Shown here piece by piece: positions 1-11,400 of a stretch of DNA of 64,000 nt. The notes below the pieces were generated by a model. That model saw only the letters and a list, made by a program, of their open reading frames with translations, ran no database searches and had not been told where the DNA came from. Each line of letters begins with the position of its first letter. Position 1 is the first letter of the stretch. A program made the position numbers and the translations under genes. Source of the stretch: Coffea arabica (lineage: Eukaryota > Streptophyta > Magnoliopsida > Gentianales > Rubiaceae); NCBI RefSeq assembly GCF_036785885.1, contig NC_092312.1:26271001-26335000 (forward strand). Reading direction: 5' to 3'.

Positions 1-547
1 TAATAAAGAGGAATTACAGAAATTTATCTTCTCCTTAAATGATTAAAAAAATATTCAAATCACTTTCCTAAAATACAATTTTTTTAGCCTTTCAATTCTT
101 TTAATTTTGGATTTTCCTCTTTCCTTTTTAGTTTCTCATTTTATTCCCAAGAAAATATCTTAAGATGAAATTGTGACCTGATTAATAATCATTAATTGAA
201 ATTTATGACACGTGGCATCATACAAAAAATCAAAAATTAGTTTTTGATGCCTTTTAAACTTTTACCCAGAAATTTGTAATTACAAAGTCAAAACAAAAAT
301 TTTCGTTGAAATGGAATTTCTATTGGGAAGGATGAAAGAGAAAAAAAAGAGAAAAAGAAATAAAAGAAAGGAAAACAATTTCATCTTATGATATTTTCTT
401 GAGAATAAAATGAGAAACTAGAAAGGAAAGAGGAAAATCCAAAATTAAAAAAATTGAAAGGCTAAAAAAATTGTATTTTAGGAAAGTGATTTGAATATTT
501 TTTTAATCATTTAATGAGAAGATAGATCTCTGCAATTCCTCTTTTTT
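1..547. repeat. Long inverted repeat (foldback/MITE-like), left end at window edge
   Basis: The first ~170 bases reappear as their reverse complement at about 377-547, separated by a purine-rich spacer of about 200 bases. The arms differ at a few scattered positions. This is the layout of a foldback MITE. The left end touches the window start, so the target duplication cannot be checked and the superfamily is unknown. No coding potential is seen. Confidence 0.75.
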
Positions 548-1051
548 AATTTAAATCATTAAGGTGAAAATTTTTGTGGGAAAGAGGAAGAATTAAATAA
601 AGAAGAAAGAGAAAAAGAAATAAAAGAAAGAAAAATAAGGTAAATGAAAAGTCAAAATAATGCAAGGGCAATTTTGTTTTAAAGGGGATTAAGTGAGTAA
701 AATTAAAGGTTATGGAGTAAACTGAAAAATGGGGTATTTTTTAAGGGGATAAAATGTGATTAATCCTAAAAATTAATGGTCTTGAAGTAAAGTTAGTGCC
801 CCTTTTTTTTTATTGAAGTTTAAAAAAAAAAAAAAAAAAAAAAAGAGTTATGGCTTGGTTTGTTTTGGGCCTCTAAGCCATTTGTGGTCGTCATGTTCTG
901 GACCTTCTAGTAGTTTCTGCTGAAACTTTTTTTTTTTTTTTTTGCCCTTTTAAGGACAATGCAAGGGTAGCTCAAGGCATACAAATATTTTAACTTTTTT
1001 CTTTTGGATTAATATTAAATGCAGTTTTCTTTTTTGAGTACAGTGGAGTAG
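548..1051. other. Gene-free AT-rich stretch
   Basis: Low-complexity purine-rich DNA, with A and T runs near 820-845 and 925-943. A purine string at about 600-635 repeats one in the loop of the preceding inverted repeat. No gene or clear element is recognised. Confidence 0.6.
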
Positions 1052-1187
1052 AGGTGCAACAAACTTAATTGAGTAACTCACAGGTTTACTCAGTCAAATT
1101 CGGCTTTGAATTCATATTGAGGTGCAACAAGCTTATTTGAGTAACTCACAGGTTTACTCAGTCAAATTCGGCTTTGAATTCATATTG
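1052..1187. repeat. Two tandem copies of a 68-bp unit
   Basis: The unit beginning AGGTGCAACAA at 1052 is repeated at 1120 with only two or three differences. It precedes a stretch rich in GAGTTCGA/TCGAACTC words (to about 1600) that resembles the inside of the hAT-type MITE at 2134-2461, so the pair may belong to a decayed element. Confidence 0.85.
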
Positions 1188-1600
1188 ACTGAGTTCAAGT
1201 AGATCGAATTATTTGACGAGTCAAACTTGAGTTTAATATGTGAAAGTCTAAGGTTTGTCGAACTCAATCGACCTTCACAAATACACGCGCGCACACACAC
1301 ACACACACACATATATATACATATATATTTTAAAATTTTTATTTATTAATATGAAATGTCTATTTTATCCCTTGTTTAAAATTATATAAAATATAAATTT
1401 ATATTTCTAAAGTTCAATTAGGCTCGATTAAGATCGATTGAATTCGAAATAAGCTCAATTTGGGCTTGATAAGCACGAGTTCGAGTTCGAACTCGAGTGA
1501 TACAAAATAAAATCGAGCTCGAGTTCGAACTTGATCTTCAAGAGCTCGACGAGTTCGAGATCGAGTCCAAGTTTGTTTAACTCAAGTCGATCTTGAGTAG
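1188..1600. repeat. Possible decayed hAT-like MITE rich in TTCGAG words
   Basis: Many overlapping GAGTTCGA and TCGAACTC words, separated by an AT-rich core, recall the internal structure of the better preserved element at 2134-2461. No terminal repeats or target duplication could be fixed, so this is a resemblance call only. Confidence 0.35.
1285..1328. repeat. Compound microsatellite (CG)n(CA)n(TA)n
   Basis: Alternating purine-pyrimidine tract that passes from CG through CA to TA repeats. It is not associated with a gene. Confidence 0.9.
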
Positions 1601-2059
1601 TGCATTATTTGATAGAAACATTGATAGCACATATTCTAGCATTTTTGGATGTATGTCAAATGTAAAAAAAATTGAATTTAAATTTAAATTGAAATTAAGT
1701 GACATGCATCTAGGGATGTTAATACATATACTATCAATATATACAAGATTGACTCTTTGTTTTTTCCCAAACCCTAATAGGGTAACTCAATTGTGGACAA
1801 TAATAGGATTGAGGATGGTAAGGTAATAAAATCTAAACGTACGACCTTAAGGAGGGTTGGTCATAATCATCGGATATTATGGATATTGTTGAGGATCAAA
1901 TTTTGTCTACCGTTGGACAATGAGTGAAATTAGGGCATGTGCACAATGATTAGGAGTGCAAATTTTTTGTAAGCTTTAAAGTGTATGCTTTACTAGATTT
2001 TAAAAAAATCAAATAAAATGTTTAAGGTTTTTTTTTTTTTTTGTAACTAACATGATTAA

Positions 2060-2505
2060 TGATCTTTTAGCTAGGAGGGAGTGATGAGTTGGGTGGTATG
2101 GGGGGGGAGAGAATGTAAATGACAGGTCCTGGGTAAGGCTGCAAATGAGCCGAATCAAGTTTAATGTAAAACTCAAGTTGGAACTCGACTTCAAATTCGA
2201 ATAGAATCGAATTCGAGCTCGAACTTTAAAAAAATAATAATTATTTTATTTTTTAAAAAATGAATAAAATAGTACTTTTTCTTAATAAATAATAAAACAT
2301 TAAGAACATATATATAGAATTTCATTATTAATATATATATAATCAAGTCGGATCGGGAGCTAACAAGTTAAGTATTTTTGAGTTCAAATTCGAGCTCGGT
2401 CAACTTTGACTTGAACTACTCACAATCGGCTCATGAGCAACTCGACTCGTATGCAGTCCTAGTCCTGCGTTCGAAACCTTCTACTTATACTAAAGAAAAA
2501 AAAAA
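2060..2505 (+). mobile_element. Possible SINE split by a MITE
   Basis: If the MITE at 2134-2461 and one target copy are removed, the flanks join into a stretch ending in GCGTTCGAAACC, close to the Pol III box B consensus, followed by a pyrimidine-rich stretch and an A-run at 2495-2505. That is the tail layout of a tRNA-derived SINE. A box A is not clear, so the call is tentative. Confidence 0.35.
2134..2461. mobile_element. hAT-type MITE, 8-bp target duplication
   Basis: The left end TAAGGCTGCAAATGAGCCGA and the inverted right end (TAGGACTGCATACGAGTCGA) form imperfect terminal inverted repeats. The flanks are GTCCTGGG (2126-2133) and GTCCTGCG (2462-2469), an 8-bp duplication with one mismatch, as expected for hAT transposition. 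At 328 bp it has no room for a transposase. Confidence 0.8.
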
Positions 2506-3880
2506 TCCTTTAATAGCATAATATTGCCAAGAAAAATCCAATTCATACAAAATCAAGTTGACATCTAATATTTTGCTAGTAGTTTTTGCTGCACTTATAG
2601 TTGGTGGATCTTTTCCTGCATCTATTGTAATCTGAGTTACGAATTATGAATTTTGAGGGGGTTTTTTTTGGCTATTTCTTGTGGGGGGAATTGGGCGAAT
2701 AGAATGAAAAATATACACTACTGTTATATCACAAACCGAAAACCTCTACATTCATAATTGTGGCATTATATGTGAATTAGGCTACTTGATCATCTATATA
2801 CATATCTTGTTTAATTCATCCAAATTAAAATGTCTAACAAAACAAGACTTTTTTTTTTTGGTAGGATAATTCATTTGGGGCAATTTGTCCTTTGAACATT
2901 TGGGACATGAAATGAAATCGCAAATTAAAGCCAGCTTAATTCTAAAGAAGACCACAAATAGACGCGATTGTGTCTGAATGACCTAATTATTTGTCTTATC
3001 AAAGGGCTGATAAATATTTTCATGGCCCTTATGGCTTTGTTTCTTTTTTTTTTTTTTATTTTTTCAATAGGAAGGTTTAGGAAATATCCCAGAGAATATT
3101 CCTAAAGGGCTGCATCATAAAAAGTTCTGAGTGGGAAAAAAAAAAAACAAACTATGAAAGAATAATTCTACGAAGTTATACCAAATTCTTTAAAAAGATT
3201 TCCGGCAAAATTACACCATTCATGCCAAATCCATAAATCTGTTAAACAAACTTCCAGATGTAGCAATATCCTCTATGAATACCAAAAGAGAAACTGATTC
3301 TTGTGTGTCTTAAATGAAGATTCAAGGACTAGTTAAAAATTTAGCTTCACTTCTAGAAAGTCAATAATACTATGACACTTTTTTTTTTTTTTTGGTAATG
3401 CGATGTATGTGTTAAAAAAAAGTAGTTGGAAAAAAATAAAAAGTCGATTGCAAAAAAAATGTGTTGATGGTGTAACAAATATTTTTTTTTTGGGTTAAAA
3501 AATGACAATCTAAACAAACCCACAAGGCTAAAAAATAGGACCACTGAATAGATGATCTATATGTTCTCATAAAGCCAGAAGAAACAAATATATCTTCCAT
3601 TATAATTGAAGAATTTAGAACCCTCCAAACCATCTCCTCCAACAGACTCATCTCCACCAATTTTCGAAACCTCAGCGCCAGTTTCGATTGTTGTTATTTT
3701 TTGAAGTTTTTGTAAAACAATATATTACAACGATTTGATGTATTTGAGGTAAAAAGGTGATTGAAAAACATATATCCTCGACATCATAAGTGGGAATGGA
3801 GGACGACCACAAACCTCTCTACATTAGTTATTTCCTAGATTGTTACTCGTGTCCTTGCTCAATCCTTACAAATCATAATT
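2506..3880. other. Gene-free spacer
   Basis: AT-rich DNA with several T runs (about 2848, 3045, 3380, 3482). A MITE-like segment near 3375-3480 recalls the GTTTGGATAG family seen at 8345, 39340 and 62624. No gene is supported. Confidence 0.6.
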
Positions 3881-3885
3881 AAGTT

Positions 3886-4130
3886 AGATCCTGTTTGATA
3901 ATCCATTTCATCACTTAAACTTAATAGATTTAGATCTTAATATGCTCAGAAACGTTTGATAATAAAAGATTGAACATCTGAATTAATTAAGTGGCACTAC
4001 AAAACTTGCTTCCGAAATTAAACGATAAGTTATTCACTTATTACTAAATGTGATATACACTCAAATATATTTGATATAATATTTAACAATTTAATAACTT
4101 CAGATTTCCCGTCCATCTTTCAAACAAACA
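3886..4130. mobile_element. MITE, same family as 52750-53020
   Basis: About 245 bp alignable along its length to 52750-53020. Shared landmarks are CTGTTTGATAAT at the left, GATTGAACATCTGAATTAAT in the middle and ATTTAACAATTTAATAA at the right. In the 52.8 kb copy, a TTAATGGATTCAGATTT block occurs inverted near the other end, giving a subterminal inverted repeat. Non-coding; the superfamily was not determined. Confidence 0.65.
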
Positions 4131-4477
4131 GTAGAAAATGATTTCTCTTACGTGAGCATTCAGGTGGGAAGTGATGCACCGGTGATGAAAAAACCGGTAA
4201 TATATAGCATTACTCCTTTAATTATACCAATTCAATACTTGTCCTCCATAGATGAACCTCTCAATTCGTAGGTTTAGGCTAAACAGGGGGAAAAAATACA
4301 TAACATAGAAAAGGAGAATCAGACTATTATTGAAAAGGTGCAGTTCTAAAGCGGATTCAAATATAATTCTGACAACATAGAAAAGGTGCAGTTAGTAATG
4401 TAATAGTAGTGTATAGAATGCCATTCTGACAACTAAACGAGTTTTGCTCATATATACTAGTCCCACAGCTTCCTTCC

Positions 4478-4508
<31 letters not shown>

Positions 4509-5417
4509 TTTTTAAGCCAACCAAGATCACTTTCATACCCAAAAAAAGAAAAAGAAAAAGAAAAAGGGTAACTTTATACAACTTAAGACAGACTACAAAG
4601 TTAAGTCCACAACTTATGTAGAGAAGGAGCTAAGTTACTAAAGTTGGGGGGGAATGAGTTGTGTAAAACAAGAGAGAGATTGTAAGTGCAAAACCTCACT
4701 TTTGAGACGTCCCACTTATACTTTTGGCAAAAAAAAAAAAAAACTATTTGGTTGCTATCTACTTTCTTTAACCATAGAAGCTTTTTGGCAAAAAAGCAGA
4801 GAGCATTGAGAATTTGGAGGAATTCGATAGTTCCCAGACCATAATGCATAGAGACATGCCAGAGCTTCACTTTTGCCTTTTTAGATAAACAGATATACGA
4901 ACTTCACACTGAATTGGCCTTTTTCCCATAGCAAACCGGGAAAGTTTGTAAGAGTGGCAAAGGGTTTTATAGTGCTTTTCCTTTGGAAGCACAACCACAA
5001 AAGGCAAAAACCAAGAAATGAAAAGAAGTAAGAAGAAAAAAATGTAAACAGACAGCAAGATAATTGCTCTTGAAACTTCTAAAGATGAATTAGATAGTCT
5101 CTACTTCTACATTTGCTCATAAACACCTTCTCTTGTAATTTTGCCTAAAACAATTTGAACCTCACTAGATCAAGAACGCTTTGACTCAGATCTCTTCAGA
5201 AATTATATCTTTCCTGAGCTTGATTATTCAAAAAATGGGTTATTTTCCAGAGGCCTTATAGCTCATGAGCTTCTGAGAGAACAGAGCATGCAGATGGCTC
5301 GTGTTAACTCCAAAAGTGGTCGAGTATCACCTCCTTCAAATCCAAACAGAATGCGGTTTGACAGCAACTAAAAAAGGCGCTGGGCATTGTCCTTGACTGC
5401 AGATTTTGCATTTGAAA
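4131..5417. other. 3' flank of the CLU gene
   Basis: Contains a long T tract (about 4480-4505) and several A/T runs, with no other gene. The CLU 3' untranslated region must lie in its upper part, just below 5418. I could not place the polyadenylation site. Confidence 0.5.
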
Positions 5418-8400
5418 TCATAATGGAACCTTTGCCTTGGCCTTCTGCTTCAAACCTGTGCCTAATCCAACAGGGGTCTGATCCTGTGGACCTGGTTTGG
5501 ATTCATCAATAGAGCCACCCCCAGCTTCACTTGGAGGATGATCATTAACTTCTTTCTTCACCCCGTTTTCCTCACTGATTGCTGCTTCAGGGGTCACCCC
5601 AGAATTGATAATATTAAGAAGCTGCGTAAGCGGGGGTAAAGCCTGGACAGGAACACCATGTGGCCGTATTAAAAGGCCCCTTGCTGCAGCCTTCTTTCTA
5701 ACTTCTGCAGCAGCTCGGGCAGCCCTTTCATCAACTCCCCTCGCTCGAGGAAGGGCCTCGCCCATTATGGCTGCATTCAGCGATTTACTTGTAGCAGCAC
5801 TAGAACTCCCAGATCCTCCCCCAACAGCAGCAGCTTGGAATGCATGTATTAGATCAGGATGGGCCTGCAATGAGTCATCTTCAGCTTCAGGATGAAACCA
5901 TCAAACCAGGAAAGGAATAACCCATACAAGTCCATCCAATTATACACTTTAAAGCCTGAAACTGAAACTGTCAACAATACCCCGAGAAATATGCCTGTGT
6001 CCCATTGGGATGCCCAGGGCTTGGCAGTTTTTCCATCCCCGGAGATAACTTATTACTCATGATTCCATGGTCAAAGTTGGCTAATAAATACAGATGTTAT
6101 GTATCACTATTGTTTCAGAAAAATGCTTACAAACACAACATGATGCCACTTTATTTATCTACTTTTTCTTATTTAAGGAGTTTCTCCAAATTAACAAATA
6201 AAAGGACTCCTACTTCTTTGACAAGATCTCAAAGAATTCCAGGTGATGAAAACTCAATTTTCGCTTTTTGTACCAGTCTACCAGAAATATGTCTACCCCA
6301 AGACACCTAGCATTCTACATTTCCGAATTCTTTCCATGATTTAGATAACCTAGAGTATGACAAGTTCCATGACAAGTTCCAAATTCTTACTCCCGAGAGC
6401 TTCATGTACTCTATCCTTCTTGTTCCTTAAAACTTCTCAAACCAAAAAATTCAGAAGAGGAGAAAGGCTGAATGAGGGGAATGTTTTTAATTAAAAGGGT
6501 ACCTTCAAAATATCTATAGCTTTCTGGGCAGAAGCTGAATTCAAAGCTTGACCTTTCTGCTTTTGAGCATTCATCTGATAAGAATAGGATTAAAATTAAT
6601 TGGCCACAATGTAGAAGAACAAAGGATGACCACATTGAAAACTTACAATTTACGTGAAAGTACCTGCAACTCGCGCATCTTAAATGTTTTCATCCAGTTT
6701 TGAGAATCCCTAGTCCTGGAATCTTCTTCTCCAAGTTGCTTGACAAGTATATCGTATGTCTTCTTTTCATGCTGCCATACCAGGAAGTAATATTTGATCA
6801 ATTCATACATACAAACTGCACAATCAGTAGTGAAGCATAGTTAACAATGCTAAGCACATGCCTGGTGAGAGAGCTTGAAAGCACCCATACAGTTGAATGC
6901 AATTGCCAAAGCATGGTAGCACACAGCAGTTTGAATGTGTTCTTCTCCTAAAAGCCTTTCATTCTTCTTCAAGGCTTCTTGCAAATAACGAAGAGCTGTG
7001 TTCATCTTTCCAATGTCTTGATACATCATTGCAACATTTATAAAAGTTGCAGCAACATCAGGGTGATCTGGGCCAGAAGACAAACTTAGCAGAAGTAGAG
7101 CCCGAGACATGTGTCGCAGTGCAAGTTCAGTTTGGTTAAGACCATGGTAGAAAAGGGCCATATTTCCATAACTGCAGAAAGTTAACATGAGAACAAGATG
7201 ATTAAAAAAGATCTTAATTCAAATGCAAAAGAGCAGAATGTGTGGACTATGTATCATATAAACAGAAGATGATAGAGAAGTCCTGGAAATGTTATTCGCA
7301 CTTCATTTTTTGTTATTTGCACACCCACCATTTGTTTTATCATATGGTCTAATAAATGAAAACTATATGATTAAATGACAGTAGAAGTGTGATTAACAAA
7401 CATGGGAATGCAAATAACATTTCCCAAGAAACATGGGTAAGATTTTTTGGCATGTTAACTGTTACTCTTCAAGAAAAAAGTAATTCTGTCATCTAATAAT
7501 TAGATCAAAAAATAAGCTGTGTCTAAGTTTATTTTTTTTTTTGTTAACTTATTCACTCTTAGCTAGAAGATGTATCTTCTAACAATGTTGTATTCCTGCA
7601 CTTGTCCAAGGAACTAATCATGGATGGGCACTTGTTCCACAAACTTCTTAATATATCTCAAAGCAAAAGGGAAAAATGCAGTAACCAGATAAATTGGATT
7701 GTCTAAGCAGGGCAACATCAAGGTAAAACCAATTGGACTACTAGTGAGCTACTTGAGCTAGCTTGGCCAACAGATCTACTCGGCTCTATCTATTTCCTGA
7801 GGCTTACCTACTTCACATAGTTGTTTGACCCAATAGCAAGACCAAGCACTTTGCACAACTAAATCCCATAATATTCGATTACTATATGTTGTCTGGCATC
7901 CAAAAATCTACTTTAACTTAGTCGTCGAAATCGGGCTACAGGCCAGAAGATATTTGTGCTTGCTTCACTTGGCATTACAGTTTAATGAGCAAGGCAACAT
8001 AGTAAAGCTCAGAAGACAGATTAGAACCTGTGTGCAGTGTCAGGGTGGTCCAGTCCAAGGCAGCGTTCATTTATTATAAGTTCCTTGTGTTGTTGCATTA
8101 TTGCTCCAGCCATGTCGCCAGCATGGTACAAAACCATGGCAAGGTAGCTATAAGTTACAAGAGAAAAACAGCATAAATTAATTATCAGAACATTGTAGAA
8201 TAATAAGGATCACCATTAAAACAATTTGAAACAAGGAGAAAATTACTTCTGAACAATGTTAACAGTCAAAACACCTATTAAAGTGCTAGGAAAGCTATAT
8301 GAAACAAGAAAATAGATGTTTACACAAGCTAAAGTGGAGAAATACAGTGTGTTTGGATTGCACATTATTTACACCTTATTTGCACACACTGACTTGCTTG

Positions 8401-11400
8401 CATCATCAACACATTTTTCAACCACCTTTTTATCTCACATATATCACATCAAAAAGTGCTACAGTATTTTTTCAAAAAATTATCCCAAATAATCTCATAA
8501 TCACTGAGGGAGATAACAAACTGAACCACCACCAGTTCCATAGAAGAATATATTTCCAAAACAATAAAAGAGGTGATCAAATAAGTAGTCCTTACCGACA
8601 GCAATTAGCGACCTCCCTGTGCATTGGACCAGTGACCTACATTTTGTCAGAACATGGCTATGAGATGCTTGCTCATTAAGTCATAAAAACAAATGGAACA
8701 CCAGAATTCAATATAATACCTGTTGAAGTATAGTGAAGGCCTCCGAAAATAATGTATATGCCTCGCTGAGCATCCCCTGCAATCAGGTAGAATGGTCAAA
8801 CCAATTTTGAAGCTAGTAAAAGTACGAAACAGCCACTCAAATTTCAAAATAATAGAGCTATCTGAAGAATATGTAGATCAATGTTCATACTTTAAGGCCC
8901 TCAAGCATGTTTAGTAATTGCTTAGATTATATATCAACATACTTTCTTTGCACAACTCAAGATTAATTGAGAAATTAACTCTACAGACCTCCAGGTCATG
9001 ATGGGACCTGATTTCCAACACTTAACACATGGCCAAAGTTTGTCAATCACCATAGTAGGATGACAATGATTACAATCTTTCTTCTCTCTTTCTGCGACAT
9101 TATAAAATTAAACTCCCAGCATAAAAAATGCTAGGACAAGAATGATTGTAATCTTGTTTTCTGCAATCTTGGCACGTTCAACTCCCAACATCAACTCTTA
9201 TCATGTGCAGACAGTGAAACAGAATGGCAAGACCTTGGATTTTCATGATAAATAGAAAGCAAAAATCATCCGTACCTCAGCTAATTGAACCTTCCCTGTT
9301 TCCACAAGATCCTTGGCTTCCGAACTAACAGGAATAGCATGCTTTACTACAGGTTGGAGATTCAAAATATCTGATGCTTGAAAAGGCGCAACTCCATCGA
9401 GATCATATCTCCGAGTTGCAACTGTTACACCCACCTATTAAGACCCCCAGCTCTATGTGTTAAGTGTAACCACCAAATAGTAACAATAACCAGGACACCA
9501 ACAGCTATTTTCCAGAAGGAAAGAATGCACAAAGTGAAAGATTACCATGTAATACCAGATTCAACAGAAAGCAAATAAATAAGACCAATTAGATTATAAT
9601 AAGATATCTCCTACTTTAAAACAAGATAGTTACATATATGTAAAACCACAAAAAGAACCGCACATGGCATTCCTGTGCCAAAACCTCATTTTTCATGAAT
9701 TCCACACTGTGAGCTATCTCAACATACCATGATTAACTATGAATCATATAGTCTGAGTACCTCATGGCACGTTTGCATCATTTGTATGTAATTTTTGCTC
9801 CTCTCCTACTTATGTCTATTCTATAATTCTCTTTTCTACACTTTCAACAAGTCTATTATAGCCACGATGTGGTGGTTGTTGAGCAAAATATTAGTTTCCC
9901 CTTTACAAAGTTAAAAGACGAGTCCAAAAAAATCGATAACCAAAATTATGGAAATTTCCAGAGAAAAAGTTGTCTAGGAGTGATTACATCCAGGATTCAT
10001 AAGAGAAAGTGCGCATCGGAAAAGTAAAATATTGACGCCATTCAAAATTGGCAACAGGAAGAAATCTCACATCAAAGCAATAACCAAGAACATGTCAATC
10101 GCAAACAATCATGTGAATGCAATTTTCCACCAGAAGTACTCATGATTGTAAAACAATTCCTTAAAGTACTGGATAGCAGCAAAGTTTTTTAGAACAATAA
10201 TTTTTATTTTTTTTCTTTTGGTTCTTTCTTGCACAAAAGGTACAGTAACTTAATACCCAAGATTTCTAATGTTCATGATAAGAAGACGCAACACAAAGTT
10301 TGAATAATATTTGTAAAACATTCATTTTGATGGTCTAAAACCAAAGCTACCTTATGGCAAAGGTTGCGGATCACTGGAATTTTCCTTGCACGCAATCTTG
10401 CATCCTCTGGCAATTCAAACTGCACCATAGAAAAAGAGACAGGTAAAGCTACTAGGAAACTAATAGAATGAGAAAATCTTGGGCAAGCTACCAGGACAAA
10501 ATTTTCTCAAGCTCATGTTACCTGGTATTTTAGTTTAGCAAATTCTTGAATGTCAAACCAGAGACAATCAGAATTAAAATTCAAAAATGAGGACTGCTTC
10601 TTCCTAGCTGATCCTCTATTTTTTGACTTAGCCTGACTCTTGAAGGATTTTGATGAAGCTTGATGGCCCACATGGTCCTGTAATATTTACATTCTCAACT
10701 CAGGAAATTTCTAAACTACAATATCAAAGCAAGTGTACATATGAAAAACTGCAAACATCCTCTTCAGCTAAAAATATGTTCAAACAACTTTTACCTTCAA
10801 TGTTATCATCATGAAATTTTGACTAGACAAGGTACTTAAGTTTTGAGTCAGAGATGCACAAAATAATATAATCCATGTAGAAAAAGATGTTGACCAGCTA
10901 GATGATATCTTACAGAAGTTCAATAAACCAACAAAAGGGTACACATTTAATTACCTTCTTTTGGCTTCTCAAGTTTGTACTATTTACGACACCTTTATTA
11001 GCAATATTTCCAAACAAACAATTGAAGAAATGAGCAATTGCACCACCAAGATCATGGTCCTCCGTGTCTCTCAAGGCATCCTGTATGGAAAAAACTTATT
11101 TGTAAATACATGACCATCTTACCAAATTATAACAAGGTAAATACCATATTAACAGATGCCAAAAGAGCAAGTAGCAGCTAATACCTTGAGGATGTGCTTT
11201 GCAGATCTGACAACTATCTCATTCAAGCAAAGATCCCATAAATGAGGCATGTGCCTGGTACCCTCAGCAACCTGCATACAATTCAGTCCAACTTACAAGT
11301 AAATCAAGAAAGAGATACCACAAAAGCAGGCTAGCTGAACCAACAAAAATTCAGGCCTCAAGTTCCTCCTGAAAAAGTATTGATGTCTCTAAACAACATT

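Noticed and set aside
5605..5895. Open frame of 96 codons on the plus strand
   Set aside because: It is the antisense shadow of the last CLU exon, whose minus-strand translation matches the family.
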